Positions 11,175 through 19,154 of a stretch of 47,561 nt of DNA are shown in pieces. The translations under genes were made by a program, and so were the position numbers. Origin of the DNA: BQJD01 sp964350265 (GTDB lineage: Bacteria; Pseudomonadota; Gammaproteobacteria; Arenicellales; CAJQKF01); assembly GCA_964350265.1 (NCBI GenBank), contig CAYGJZ010000025.1, forward strand, positions 1-47,561, in the 5' to 3' direction. How positions within the stretch are numbered: position 1 is the stretch's first letter; the number at the start of each line of letters is the position of its first letter. The notes under the pieces were generated by a model. That model was not told where the DNA came from. It saw only the letters and a list, made by a program, of their open reading frames with translations, and ran no database searches.

Positions 11175-11615
11175 ATGCGCGACCAGTCCACGACGCCGGA
11201 TGCGTCCTTCCGGTTCAAGGTGCGGGTGTACTACGAGGATACCGATGCCGCGGGCGTTGTATACTACGCGAACTACCTCCGCTTCACCGAGCGCGCAAGA
11301 ACGGAATGGCTGCGCTCGATGGAGATCGAACTCGACGACCTGGAACGACGCGAAGGCATCGTCTTCCCGGTTCGTTCCCTGACCGCCAGCTACGATCGTC
11401 CGGCGCGGCTTGCCGACCTGCTCGAAGTCACTGCCAGCCTGGTGGATGCCGGCCGCGCATCGCTGACGATGGACCAACGCGTGCTGCGAGGCGATGACCA
11501 ACTGTTCAGTTGTCGCGTTCGCCTGGCCTGTGTAGATTCTGCAACGTTCCGACCGAAGCCGATCCCGGCACCGATGCGAGACCTGGTACAAACATGGAAA
11601 ACGCAGTCGAAATAG
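11175..11615 (+). CDS. ybgC: Tol-Pal-associated acyl-CoA thioesterase YbgC
   Basis: A 146-residue hotdog-fold thioesterase. The signature Y-Y-E-D-T-D-A-A-G-V-V-Y-Y-A-N-Y (about residues 19-34) carries the catalytic Asp of the 4-hydroxybenzoyl-CoA thioesterase group. YbgC is cytoplasmic, acts on acyl-CoA or acyl-ACP and is the usual first gene of the tol-pal cluster. Its 3' end overlaps tolQ by 22 bases, indicating a shared transcript. Confidence 0.92.
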   Translation: MRDQSTTPDASFRFKVRVYYEDTDAAGVVYYANYLRFTERARTEWLRSMEIELDDLERREGIVFPVRSLTASYDRPARLADLLEVTASLVDAGRASLTMDQRVLRGDDQLFSCRVRLACVDSATFRPKPIPAPMRDLVQTWKTQSK

Positions 11616-12310
11616 ACGTCAGCGGGGAATCGCTGTCCATCATCGAGCTGATCCTGAACGCCAGCTTCCTGGTGCAGGTGGTGATGCTGATCCTGCTCGC
11701 CGCCTCCATCGTCTCGTGGACGATGATCTTCAACAAGTGGACCGCGTTCAAGGCACTGCGCCGGTCCAGCGACGTGTTCGAGTCCGATTTCTGGTCCGGC
11801 GGCGAACTCAGCCGCCTGTACCGCGAGTGGTCCTCCGACGAGCGCCGCATGATCGGCATGGCCAACATCTTCGTCGCCGGCTACCGCGAGTACAACCGCC
11901 TGTCGGCGAGCAGCGGCATCACCCGCGGCGAACTGGTGGACGGCGTGCACCGCGCCATGCGCGTGGCCCTGACCCGCGAGATCGAGGTGCTCGAGTCGAG
12001 CCTCTCCTTCCTCGCCACGGTGGGCTCCACCAGCCCCTACATCGGCCTGTTCGGCACCGTCTGGGGCATCATGAACTCCTTCCGCTCCCTCGGCGCCATG
12101 CAGCAGGTGACCATCGCCACCGTGGCACCGGGCATCTCCGAGGCGCTGGTGGCCACCGCCATGGGCCTGTTCGCCGCCATCCCGGCGGTGATTGCCTACA
12201 ACCGCTTCAACAGCACCACCGAGCAGTTGATCAGCCGCTACGAGGTCTTCCTGGAAGAGTTCCTCAGCATCGTCAACCGCCAGTCCGTGCCGCAGCAACG
12301 GCGGAGCTGA
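11594..12310 (+). CDS. tolQ: Tol-Pal proton-channel subunit TolQ
   Basis: A 238-residue MotA/TolQ/ExbB-family inner-membrane protein with three membrane segments (about residues 20-42, 138-160 and 172-195) and the conserved T-S-P-Y-I-G-L-F-G-T-V-W-G-I motif. With TolR it uses proton flow to energise TolA during outer-membrane constriction at division. The ATG at 11594 (MENAVEID) is preferred over in-frame starts back to 11510 because those lie deep inside ybgC and family proteins begin here. Confidence 0.95.
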   Translation: MENAVEIDVSGESLSIIELILNASFLVQVVMLILLAASIVSWTMIFNKWTAFKALRRSSDVFESDFWSGGELSRLYREWSSDERRMIGMANIFVAGYREYNRLSASSGITRGELVDGVHRAMRVALTREIEVLESSLSFLATVGSTSPYIGLFGTVWGIMNSFRSLGAMQQVTIATVAPGISEALVATAMGLFAAIPAVIAYNRFNSTTEQLISRYEVFLEEFLSIVNRQSVPQQRRS

Positions 12311-12315
12311 TCGCC

Positions 12316-12744
12316 ATGTACGTGCCGTCCAAGCGGCGCAGCAAGCGTCAAATGAGCGAGATCAACGTGGTGCCGTACATCGACGTCATGCTGGTCCTGC
12401 TGGTCATCTTCATGGTCACCGCGCCGCTGCTCACCGAGGGCGTCAAGGTCGACCTGCCGGTGGCCGCCTCCGAACCGGTGGAAACCGAGGCGGTGGAGCC
12501 CTTCGTGCTCACCGTGGACGCCGACGGACTGTACTACCTGAACGACGAGAAGACCGCGGTGGAGAACGCCCAGGAAATCCGCGTGAAGGCCGCCGCCGTG
12601 CTGCGCAACAACCCCGACGTGCCCTTCCTGGTGCGCGGTGCCGACGAGGTTGCCTACCAGTCGGTGATCGGCGCCATCATGCTGCTGCGCGACGCCGGCG
12701 TGCCCAACGTCGGCCTCGTGACCCGGGACCCCGAGGGGAACTGA
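12316..12744 (+). CDS. tolR: Tol-Pal proton-channel subunit TolR
   Basis: A 142-residue ExbD/TolR-family protein: short cytoplasmic N terminus, one membrane helix (V-V-P-Y-I-D-V-M-L-V-L-L-V-I-F, about 18-40) bearing the essential Asp, and a periplasmic domain ending V-G-L-V-T. ATG at 12316 is five bases after the tolQ stop; the frame is open further upstream only as an overlap with tolQ. Confidence 0.95.
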   Translation: MYVPSKRRSKRQMSEINVVPYIDVMLVLLVIFMVTAPLLTEGVKVDLPVAASEPVETEAVEPFVLTVDADGLYYLNDEKTAVENAQEIRVKAAAVLRNNPDVPFLVRGADEVAYQSVIGAIMLLRDAGVPNVGLVTRDPEGN

Positions 12745-12751
12745 TCCAGCC

Positions 12752-13858
12752 GTGTCACGCAACCCGGTCAAGTGGCACACCACCTCGCGCTCGGTGCTCT
12801 TCGCCGTCGGCGTGCACCTGCTGTTCCTGCTCGCCATCGGTGTCAGCCTGAATTTCTCCCCGCACTTCCTCAAGTCCGGCGGCACCCCGGCGGTGCAGGC
12901 CACGGTGATCTCCGAGTCGGAACTGAAGGCCGAGATGCAGCGCATCAACGCCGAGGAGGAACGCGAGCAGGAACTGGCGGCCGAGCGCGAGGCCGAACTG
13001 GAGAAGATCCGCGAGGAGGCGCGCGCGCTGGAGGAACAGCGCAAGGCCGAGACCGAACGGCTGCGCAAGCTGGAGATCGAGCGCCAGGAGGCGGAGCGCC
13101 AGAAGGAGGAGGCCGAGCGCCAGCGCGTGGAGGCGGAGAAGAAGCGCGCGGAGGAAGAAGAACGCCTGGAGAAACTCAAGCTGGAAGAGCAGCGCCAGGA
13201 AGCCGAGCGCAAGAAGGAAGAGGCCGAGCGCAAGCGCCTGGAAGAGGAGGCCCGCCAGCGCGAGGAGGCGGAGAAGGAACGCCAGGCGGAAGAGAAGCGC
13301 AAGGCCGAGGAGGCCGAGAAGCAGCGCCTGGCCGAAGAGAAACGCAAGGCCGAGGAAGCCGAGAAGGAGCGCCTGGCCGAAGAGAAGCGCAAGGCGGAGG
13401 AAGCCGAGAAGAAGCGCCTCGCCGAGGAGAAGCGCAAGGCCGAGGAGGCGGAGAAGAAACGCCAGGAAGAGGAGCGTCGCGCCGCCGAGGAGCGTCGCCT
13501 GCAGGAGGAACTGGCCGCCGAGCAGGCCCGCCAGCAGGCCGAGGCGGAGCGTCGCCAGACCGAGCTGGACGCGGTGGGTGCATTGTCCGGCATGGTCGGC
13601 CTGATCCAGCAGAAGGTGACCCGCAACTGGATTCGCCCGCCGAATGCCCCGGCCGGCCTGGAAGTGCTCATCGCGGTGCGGGTGACCCGCACCGGAGAGG
13701 TGGTTTCCGCCGAGATCGCGCGCTCCAGCGGCGATGCGCGATTCGACGATTCATCGCTGCGCGCGGTGCTCAAGGCATCGCCCTTGCCCTTCCCGACTGA
13801 TCCGAAATATTATGAGTTCATCAGCAGTTTCAACTTGCTTTTCAGACCCGAAGGATAG
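12752..13858 (+). CDS. tolA: Cell-envelope spanning protein TolA
   Basis: A 368-residue protein with an N-terminal membrane anchor (about residues 12-36), a very long alpha-helical/coiled-coil domain rich in Glu, Lys, Arg and Ala (about 55-270) and a C-terminal TonB/TolA-like domain (about 280-368; N-W-I-R-P-P, V-T-R-T-G-E-V). It spans the periplasm from TolQR to TolB/Pal. The helix contains near-repeats of A-E-E-K-R-K-A-E-E-A-E-K. GTG start at 12752, seven bases after tolR. Confidence 0.95.
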   Translation: MSRNPVKWHTTSRSVLFAVGVHLLFLLAIGVSLNFSPHFLKSGGTPAVQATVISESELKAEMQRINAEEEREQELAAEREAELEKIREEARALEEQRKAETERLRKLEIERQEAERQKEEAERQRVEAEKKRAEEEERLEKLKLEEQRQEAERKKEEAERKRLEEEARQREEAEKERQAEEKRKAEEAEKQRLAEEKRKAEEAEKERLAEEKRKAEEAEKKRLAEEKRKAEEAEKKRQEEERRAAEERRLQEELAAEQARQQAEAERRQTELDAVGALSGMVGLIQQKVTRNWIRPPNAPAGLEVLIAVRVTRTGEVVSAEIARSSGDARFDDSSLRAVLKASPLPFPTDPKYYEFISSFNLLFRPEG

Positions 13859-13861
13859 CCC

Positions 13862-15175
13862 ATGACCTGGATGCGCCAATCCCTTTTCGTCGTCTCGGCC
13901 ATCGTGCTGGCGCTCATGTCGCGTACCGCGAGCGCCCAGCTCACCATCGAGATCACCAAGGGTGTCGACGCGGGCATTCCCATTGCCGTGGTGCCCTTCG
14001 AGTGGACCGGATCGTCGCCGTTGCCCCAGCAGATCGCCGACATCGTCGAGGCCGACCTGGTGCGCAGCGGACGCTTCGACGCCAAGGAGCGCGGGGACTT
14101 TCTCGAGACGCCCCACGACAACACCGAGATCGGCTACCGCAACTGGCGGCTGCTGAAGGCCGAAGCGCTGGTGGTCGGCCGCGTGCGGGCCAGTTCGCCG
14201 GGCCGCTACGAGGTGCGCTTCCAGCTCATGGACGTGTACAAGGAGCAGCAACTGGCCGGCTACCAGTTCGTGGTCGACGCCGGCAAGCTGCGCAAGGTGG
14301 CGCACCAGATCAGCGACATCGTCTACGAGGAGCTGATCGGCAAGCCCGGCGCCTTCGACACCCGCATCGCCTACGTCACGGTGGAGAACCAGGCCAGCAC
14401 CGGCAACCGCTCGCTGCTCATGGTGGCGGATTCCGACGGCTACGGTGCGCGCGAGATACTTTCCTCCACCCACCCGATCATGTCGCCGGCCTGGTCGCCG
14501 CGCGGCGACCGGCTCGCCTACGTCTCCTTCGAGGGTGGCCGTTCCATGGTCTACGTGCAGGACGTGCTCAGCGGCGGGCGCGAGCGCATCGCCGACTTCG
14601 AGGGCCTGAACAGCGCCCCGGCCTGGTCGCCGGACGGCAGCCGGCTGGCGATGACCCTGTCCCGCGACGGCAACCCGGAAATCTACGTCATGTCGCTCAA
14701 TGGCGGTGGCCTGAAGCGGCTCACCAACCACAGCGCCATCGACACCGAGCCGTCCTGGTCGCCGGATGGCCAGCACATCGTGTTCACCTCCGATCGCGCC
14801 GGAAGGCCGCAGATTTATCAAGTGCCTGCGTCCGGCGGCGAAGCGCAGCGCCTGACCTTCGAGGGTATATACAATGCGCGGGCTTCCTACAGCCCCTCGG
14901 GTGACCGCCTGGTCATGGTGACCAATCAGGGCGGTGGCTACCAGATTGGTGTATTCTATCTGGCCAACCGGGCACTTCAGGTGCTCACCGATTCCAACCT
15001 GGACGAGTCGCCGACCTTCGCACCCAACGGCGACATGATTCTCTACGCCAGCCAGGCCGGCGGACGCGGCGTGCTCGCAGCGGTTTCCTCGGACGGCCGA
15101 GTCAAGCAGCGACTTCGCTTCCTCGACGGTGTCGTGCGCGAACCGGCCTGGTCGCCATTCAACCAAAAGCTCTAG
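13862..15175 (+). CDS. tolB: Periplasmic beta-propeller protein TolB
   Basis: A 437-residue exported protein. The signal peptide ends near residue 25 (SRTASA-Q), followed by the N-terminal alpha/beta domain and six PD40-type propeller blades, recognisable by repeats such as P-A-W-S-P-D-G-S-R-L-A, P-S-W-S-P-D-G-Q-H and P-T-F-A-P-N-G-D. It binds Pal and TolA in the periplasm. The ATG lies three bases after the tolA stop. Confidence 0.95.
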   Translation: MTWMRQSLFVVSAIVLALMSRTASAQLTIEITKGVDAGIPIAVVPFEWTGSSPLPQQIADIVEADLVRSGRFDAKERGDFLETPHDNTEIGYRNWRLLKAEALVVGRVRASSPGRYEVRFQLMDVYKEQQLAGYQFVVDAGKLRKVAHQISDIVYEELIGKPGAFDTRIAYVTVENQASTGNRSLLMVADSDGYGAREILSSTHPIMSPAWSPRGDRLAYVSFEGGRSMVYVQDVLSGGRERIADFEGLNSAPAWSPDGSRLAMTLSRDGNPEIYVMSLNGGGLKRLTNHSAIDTEPSWSPDGQHIVFTSDRAGRPQIYQVPASGGEAQRLTFEGIYNARASYSPSGDRLVMVTNQGGGYQIGVFYLANRALQVLTDSNLDESPTFAPNGDMILYASQAGGRGVLAAVSSDGRVKQRLRFLDGVVREPAWSPFNQKL

Positions 15176-15192
15176 TGCAAAAGGAGAGACAG

Positions 15193-15741
15193 ATGCGCAA
15201 AACGAATACGATCATCATCCTGCTGGCCGCCGCTCTGGCTCTCGCCGCGTGCAAGCGCACGCCGGTCCAGGATGGCGTCGCGGTCGACGACGGCAGCTTC
15301 AGTTCCGGCAGCGGTGCCGACGGCGGCGCCAGTGCCTCGGGCCTGGGCGGCGACGGCAACACCGCCGGCAGCGGCTTCGGTCCGAGCGGCGGTGACGACG
15401 GCGATCCGCTGAGCAAGCGCGTGGTGTACTTCGAGTACGACAGCAGCCTGATGACCCCCGAGGCCCAGGTCATCGTCGAGGCCCACGCCAACTACCTGCT
15501 CTCCAATCCCGGCGTCAGCCTGGTGCTGGAAGGGCATGCCGACGAGCGCGGCACCCGCGAGTACAACCTGGCCCTGGGCGAGGATCGCGCCAAGGCCGTG
15601 GCCCAGTACATGCAGGCCATCGGCGTGCAGTCCGACCGGGTTCGCTCCATTTCCTACGGCGAGGAACGCCCGGTCGCCCTCGGTCACGACGAGAGCGCCT
15701 GGGGCCTGAACCGCCGCGTGGAAATTCTCTACGGCAATTGA
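15193..15741 (+). CDS. pal: Peptidoglycan-associated lipoprotein Pal
   Basis: A 182-residue outer-membrane lipoprotein. The lipobox L-A-A-C places the lipidated Cys at about residue 21. A Gly/Ser/Asp-rich linker (about 35-75) leads to a C-terminal OmpA-like peptidoglycan-binding domain (G-H-A-D-E-R-G-T-R-E-Y-N, then N-R-R-V-E-I). The ATG at 15193 has AAGGAG seven bases upstream; a GTG at 15175 would put extra charged residues before the signal peptide. Confidence 0.96.
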   Translation: MRKTNTIIILLAAALALAACKRTPVQDGVAVDDGSFSSGSGADGGASASGLGGDGNTAGSGFGPSGGDDGDPLSKRVVYFEYDSSLMTPEAQVIVEAHANYLLSNPGVSLVLEGHADERGTREYNLALGEDRAKAVAQYMQAIGVQSDRVRSISYGEERPVALGHDESAWGLNRRVEILYGN

Positions 15742-15803
15742 TCCCGCCTGCGCCGGCGGCCACCGGGCCGTCGGCGCAGCACGCATCGAACGGGAGTGGA
15801 ATC

Positions 15804-16847
15804 GTGATCACCTTTCGCCTGGCCACCGTTGCCAGTACCTGTCTCATCTTCGGTGGCTGCGCCTCCGTGCTGCCCAGCAATCCGCGCCCGGCCTCGTCGC
15901 AGCCGGTGACCGCCCAGGCGGTGGGCGCGCCCTCGGGTTCCACCGATGCCGCGCATACCCTGGCCGAGGTGCAGGGCCTGCAACGGGAAATCCGCGAACT
16001 GCGCGACCGCATCGATCGCCAGGAATTCGAGCTGGAGCGGTTGCAGACCCGCCAGCGCGATCTCTACGATGATCTCGACCAGCGCCTGCGCAACCAGGAA
16101 CGCACGGCCTCGGCAACGCCGCCCAGCGGGCCCTCCATCACCACCGCCGGGCCGGTGGACCTGCCGCCCACGGCCAGCGGCAACGCCGGCAACACGGGTG
16201 GGCTGAACAACACCGTTCCCACCATCGGCGCCGGCAGCGGCATCGACCAGGGCAGCGCCGCCAGTGGTGGCAACACGGCCGGCATCGACACGGGCAGCGT
16301 GCCCACCATCGGCGGCCAGGTCGTCGGCGGGGCAGGCACCGGCAGCCCGGCGACCCAAGGTGGCGCCAGCGGCGCAAGCAGCGGGGGCGCCGGCCAGGTC
16401 GCCATCGTGCAGCCGCGCATCGACGCCGGCAGCGCTTCCGCGGGTGGCGGACCGGTGAGCGTCTCCGCCCAGGAGGCCTACGACCAGGCCTTCGGCCTGC
16501 TCAAGCAAAGCCGCTATGCCGACGCGGTGGCCGCCTTCGAGGCCTTCATCGCCGACTACCCGTCCACCGATCTCACCGACGACGCCTACTACTGGCTGGC
16601 CGAGGCCCGCTACGTGACGCGGGAGTTCGAGGCGGCGCTGAACGGCTTCCGCACCGTCACCAGCAACTTCCCCGGCTCCCAGCGGGTGCCCGCGTCGTAC
16701 CTGAAGATCGGCTACATCCAGTACGAGATCGGCGCCTATACCGACGCCCGCGACACCCTGACCTACATCATGAAGAACTTCCCCACCCACCGGGTGGCGG
16801 TGTCCGCGGAAACGCGACTGAAAAAGATGGACAGGGAAGGGCGCTAG
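15804..16847 (+). CDS. cpoB: Cell division coordinator CpoB (YbgF)
   Basis: A 347-residue envelope protein. The N terminus is an export signal ending F-G-G-C-A, so it may be lipidated, though Phe at -3 is unusual for a lipobox. An N-terminal coiled coil (about 50-100) is the trimerisation region. Then comes an unusually long Gly/Ser/Thr-rich linker (about 110-225) and three C-terminal TPR repeats (A-Y-D-Q-A-F-G-L-L-K onward). E. coli CpoB is 263 residues; the excess is in the linker. CpoB links Tol energy to PBP1B activity. GTG start at 15804 chosen because GGGAGTGG precedes it and it opens the signal peptide. Confidence 0.9.
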   Translation: MITFRLATVASTCLIFGGCASVLPSNPRPASSQPVTAQAVGAPSGSTDAAHTLAEVQGLQREIRELRDRIDRQEFELERLQTRQRDLYDDLDQRLRNQERTASATPPSGPSITTAGPVDLPPTASGNAGNTGGLNNTVPTIGAGSGIDQGSAASGGNTAGIDTGSVPTIGGQVVGGAGTGSPATQGGASGASSGGAGQVAIVQPRIDAGSASAGGGPVSVSAQEAYDQAFGLLKQSRYADAVAAFEAFIADYPSTDLTDDAYYWLAEARYVTREFEAALNGFRTVTSNFPGSQRVPASYLKIGYIQYEIGAYTDARDTLTYIMKNFPTHRVAVSAETRLKKMDREGR

Positions 16848-16855
16848 GCAGCGTC

Positions 16856-16876
16856 GGCGGCGAGGCCATCGCCGCC
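16856..16876 (+). terminator. Hairpin at the end of the tol-pal cluster
   Basis: Perfect 8-base inverted repeat GGCGGCGA / TCGCCGCC with a five-base loop, nine bases after the cpoB stop. No T-tract follows. The rest of the gap up to the next gene (16877-17028) shows no clear feature apart from GGGGGGA before the GTG. Confidence 0.45.
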
Positions 16877-17028
16877 ATCGGAACACGTCATGGACAGCCC
16901 GCCTTCGGCGCGGGCACGGGGCGGGGCGCCGCGGCGCCTCCCGCCAGTCGTGAACAAGACCGGCGCGCCGCCACCCGCTGTCGGCGGGGGCCGCGACCGG
17001 TCCGCTCATCCATCGGGGGGAAGTGGAA

Positions 17029-18165
17029 GTGGAACTCGAAGTCATTCACCTGGTGTCGACGCTGGCCTTCGTCGCCGCCTTCGTCTTCGGCGCCATCGCC
17101 AACCGCACCCACTTCTGCATCATGGGCGCGATCAGCGACTGGGTGAACATGGGGTCGCTGACCCGCATGCGCACCTGGATGCTGGCCATCGGCGTCGCCG
17201 TGCTGGCCAGCCAGCTGATGTACCTGGCCGGCTGGTTCGACATCCACGACGCCATCTACCTCACCCCCAGCTTCGGCTGGCTCGGCTACCTGGCCGGCGG
17301 CACCATCTTCGGCATCGGCATGACCCTCGGCGCAGGTTGCGGACAGCGCACCCTGGTACGGGTGGGCGGCGGCAACCTGAAGTCCCTGGTGGTGTTGCTG
17401 GTGCTGGCCATCACCGCCTACATGACCCTGCGCGGCCTGCTCGCGCCGCTGCGCATCAATGCCATCGACGCCGTCGCCACCGATCTCACCGGCGCCGGCT
17501 TCACCAACCAGGGCATGCCGCACCTCCTTGCCGCCTGGACCGGCATCGGCGAAGCGGTGCTGCGCTGGCTGTTCATCGTGCTCATCGCCGGCGGCGCCTT
17601 CTTCTTCGCCTACCGTGACCGCACCTTCCGCGGCAGCTTCGACAACACCCTCGCCGGCCTCGCCGCCGGCGCGGTGTGCGCCGCCGCCTGGGTCATCACC
17701 GGCGTGGCCGGCAACGACGACTTCGAACCGGTGGCCCTGGAAGGCGTGTCCTTCATCGCCCCGGTGGGCAATGCGCTCAACTACCTGATGACCTATACCG
17801 GCTCCACCATCGGCTTCGGCATCGCCACCGTCGGCGGCGTCATCGCCGGCTCCTTCGTCTACGCAATTTTGTCCGGCACCTTCCGCATCGAGACCTTCAC
17901 CAGTCGCGGCGACATGATCAACCACCTCGTCGCCGGCGTGCTGATGGGCTTCGGCGGCGTGCTCTCCCTGGGCTGCACCGTCGGCCAGGGCATCACCGGC
18001 ATCTCCACCCTGGCGCTGGGCTCGGTGCTCACCGCGCTGAGCATCGTGTTCGGCTGCGCGCTGACGCTGAAGGTGCAGTACTACATGATCGACGACGGCT
18101 TCTGGCGCTCGCTGCGCCTAGCCCTCGCCGACATGCACCTCGCCCCGGCTGCCCGGAACGCCTGA
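17029..18165 (+). CDS. YeeE/YedE (TsuA-type) sulfur-compound transporter
   Basis: A 378-residue inner-membrane protein of the YeeE/YedE family with about nine or ten hydrophobic helices. It shows the paired cysteine motifs of the family: T-H-F-C-I-M-G near the N terminus, T-L-G-A-G-C-G-Q-R in the first half and L-S-L-G-C-T-V-G-Q-G in the second. Characterised TsuA members import thiosulfate through a relay of such cysteines. GTG at 17029 is chosen because GGGGGGA lies seven bases upstream; GTG at 17023 would be too close. The usual partner TusA/YeeD is not adjacent, so the exact sulfur substrate is uncertain. Confidence 0.82.
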   Translation: MELEVIHLVSTLAFVAAFVFGAIANRTHFCIMGAISDWVNMGSLTRMRTWMLAIGVAVLASQLMYLAGWFDIHDAIYLTPSFGWLGYLAGGTIFGIGMTLGAGCGQRTLVRVGGGNLKSLVVLLVLAITAYMTLRGLLAPLRINAIDAVATDLTGAGFTNQGMPHLLAAWTGIGEAVLRWLFIVLIAGGAFFFAYRDRTFRGSFDNTLAGLAAGAVCAAAWVITGVAGNDDFEPVALEGVSFIAPVGNALNYLMTYTGSTIGFGIATVGGVIAGSFVYAILSGTFRIETFTSRGDMINHLVAGVLMGFGGVLSLGCTVGQGITGISTLALGSVLTALSIVFGCALTLKVQYYMIDDGFWRSLRLALADMHLAPAARNA

Positions 18166-18191
18166 CACGGCGTGCCGGGCCGCACGCCGTG
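18166..18191 (+). terminator. Hairpin immediately after the YeeE-type transporter
   Basis: Perfect 10-base inverted repeat CACGGCGTGC / GCACGCCGTG with a six-base loop, beginning one base after the stop codon. No T-tract. It separates the transporter from the tRNA-Lys promoter. Confidence 0.55.
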
Positions 18192-18217
18192 GCGCCGAGC
18201 GCCCCGGCGGCGCCAAA

Positions 18218-18246
18218 TTGACACCCCAACCCCGCGTCAGGATAAT
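18218..18246 (+). promoter_or_regulatory. Near-consensus sigma-70 promoter of tRNA-Lys
   Basis: TTGACA (18218-18223) and GATAAT (18241-18246) with exactly 17 bases between them: a perfect -35 and a five-of-six -10. Transcription would begin near 18253, about 50 bases before the tRNA. Confidence 0.85.
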
Positions 18247-18301
18247 ACGCCGCTCCCCGCGGGGCCCCACCATCACGCCCCCATCCCGGCGAATCCACGA
18301 C

Positions 18302-18377
18302 GGGCCGTTAGCTCAGTTGGTAGAGCATCTGACTTTTAATCAGGTGGTCGCAGGTTCGAATCCTGCACGGCCCACCA
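18302..18377 (+). tRNA. tRNA-Lys (anticodon TTT)
   Basis: Complete 76-base tRNA with encoded CCA. Acceptor stem GGGCCGT/ACGGCCC, D-arm AGCTCAGTTGGTAGAGC, anticodon loop CTTTTAA giving TTT, T-loop TTCGAAT. It is followed by a degenerate, gene-poor stretch with a mobile-element remnant, consistent with the tRNA 3' end having served as an insertion target, although no integrase is seen. Confidence 0.97.
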
Positions 18378-18713
18378 AACAAGTCAGGCACTTACGGTCA
18401 GTCTGCTGTGCATACGTCCAGTGGACTCAGACAGACACTTAGACAAAATCCCGCTATCTGGTCGCCTTCACCACCGATTTCTGGCGGTTGTAGTTGCCGG
18501 CCATCCGCTTCGATACGTGCCCGCCGGCCGGCGGCTACCGCTTCGTCTTCTCGGTAACCCGGTGCCTTGCCGTCGATGGTTCGTTTCAAGTGGTCTGCCG
18601 CCGCCTCTCCGCAAGCTCAGGATGCTCCCGACGCACGTGCGCCGGCCTGGGCGATCTCCGGAGCATCGATTGTTGCCGCTAGCGGCCGGGCATTCGAACG
18701 AGAGCGCATTTGG

Positions 18714-18914
18714 CTACAGGTTGGGGTGTGCCTTGACGAAAATCTCCATGGCTCTTTCCAGGTTGGCCTTCACGGCATTCAATGCTCTCTCCGACTGTCC
18801 GATGCCGAGAGAATCGAAACGGGCATCGCATATCACCGGAAGTGTTCCAGTGACATCCGATGCGACCGCTTCGCCGAGCCTGTCGGAACCGATAGCGGTC
18901 GCTCCGGACCTGGA
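18714..18914 (-). pseudogene. Orphan C-terminal coding fragment, unknown
   Basis: On the minus strand a stop-free run of 66 codons ends in a natural-looking helical C terminus (A-L-N-A-V-K-A-N-L-E-R-A-M-E-I-F-V-K-A-H-P) and a TAG stop at 18714-18716. It has no plausible start codon and begins right after an in-frame TGA, in a different frame from the istB-like remnant it overlaps. It may be the 3' end of a gene whose front was replaced by the insertion. I do not recognise the family. Confidence 0.3.
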
Positions 18915-19062
18915 TCACGTGGGCGTGGTGCAGCAACCGGTCGAGCATGGCGCTGGACGATGGCTGGGCGGGGCACAGGGTCGAGGCGTTGCCTGGCAGC
19001 CCCGATGACCTGAGGTTGTTTTCGTCGATGACGATGTTCGACCAGGCACTGGCGTGCTTCTT
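18838..19062 (-). mobile_element. Remnant of an IS21-family istB helper gene
   Basis: The minus-strand frame contains S-A-M-L-D-R-L-L-H-H-A-H-V-I-Q-V-R-S-D-R-Y-R-F, which matches the C-terminal DRL-x-H-H-A-H-x-x...S-Y-R signature of IstB, the AAA+ helper ATPase of IS21-family transposons. An upstream K-K-H-A-S segment in the same frame resembles the region before it, but the middle is diverged and an in-frame stop precedes it. No istA transposase, Walker motifs or terminal inverted repeats are visible, so only a decayed tail of the element is left. Boundaries are approximate. Confidence 0.5.
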
Positions 19063-19154
19063 CGACGGTCAGCGTGACCCGCGTGCGCTGGCCATGCTGG
19101 ATTGATGCTGGCCGATGGCTCGCCGGCCCTCCCGGACCGGCGAGCGGCGGGGGC

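Larger units (their letters stand above)
18378..19154. other. Gene-poor degenerate stretch after tRNA-Lys
   Basis: About 0.78 kb in which I find no intact gene. All long frames contain stops or lack a protein-like composition. It contains the istB-type remnant and the orphan C-terminal coding fragment listed separately, plus an unrecognised minus-strand run around 18435-18510 ending ...NRQKSVVKATR and a stop. Base composition is lower in GC than the flanks at 18378-18450 and 18700-18860. This looks like a decayed insertion next to a tRNA gene. Confidence 0.5.

Noticed and set aside
13000..13500. Repetitive sequence that could be a satellite or CRISPR-like array
   Set aside because: It is the Glu/Lys/Ala-rich helical domain of TolA; the repeats are imperfect, in frame and without spacers.
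18378..18700. A tRNA-associated integrase or genomic island entry
   Set aside because: No tyrosine-recombinase motifs and no second copy of the tRNA 3' end were found; only fragments remain.
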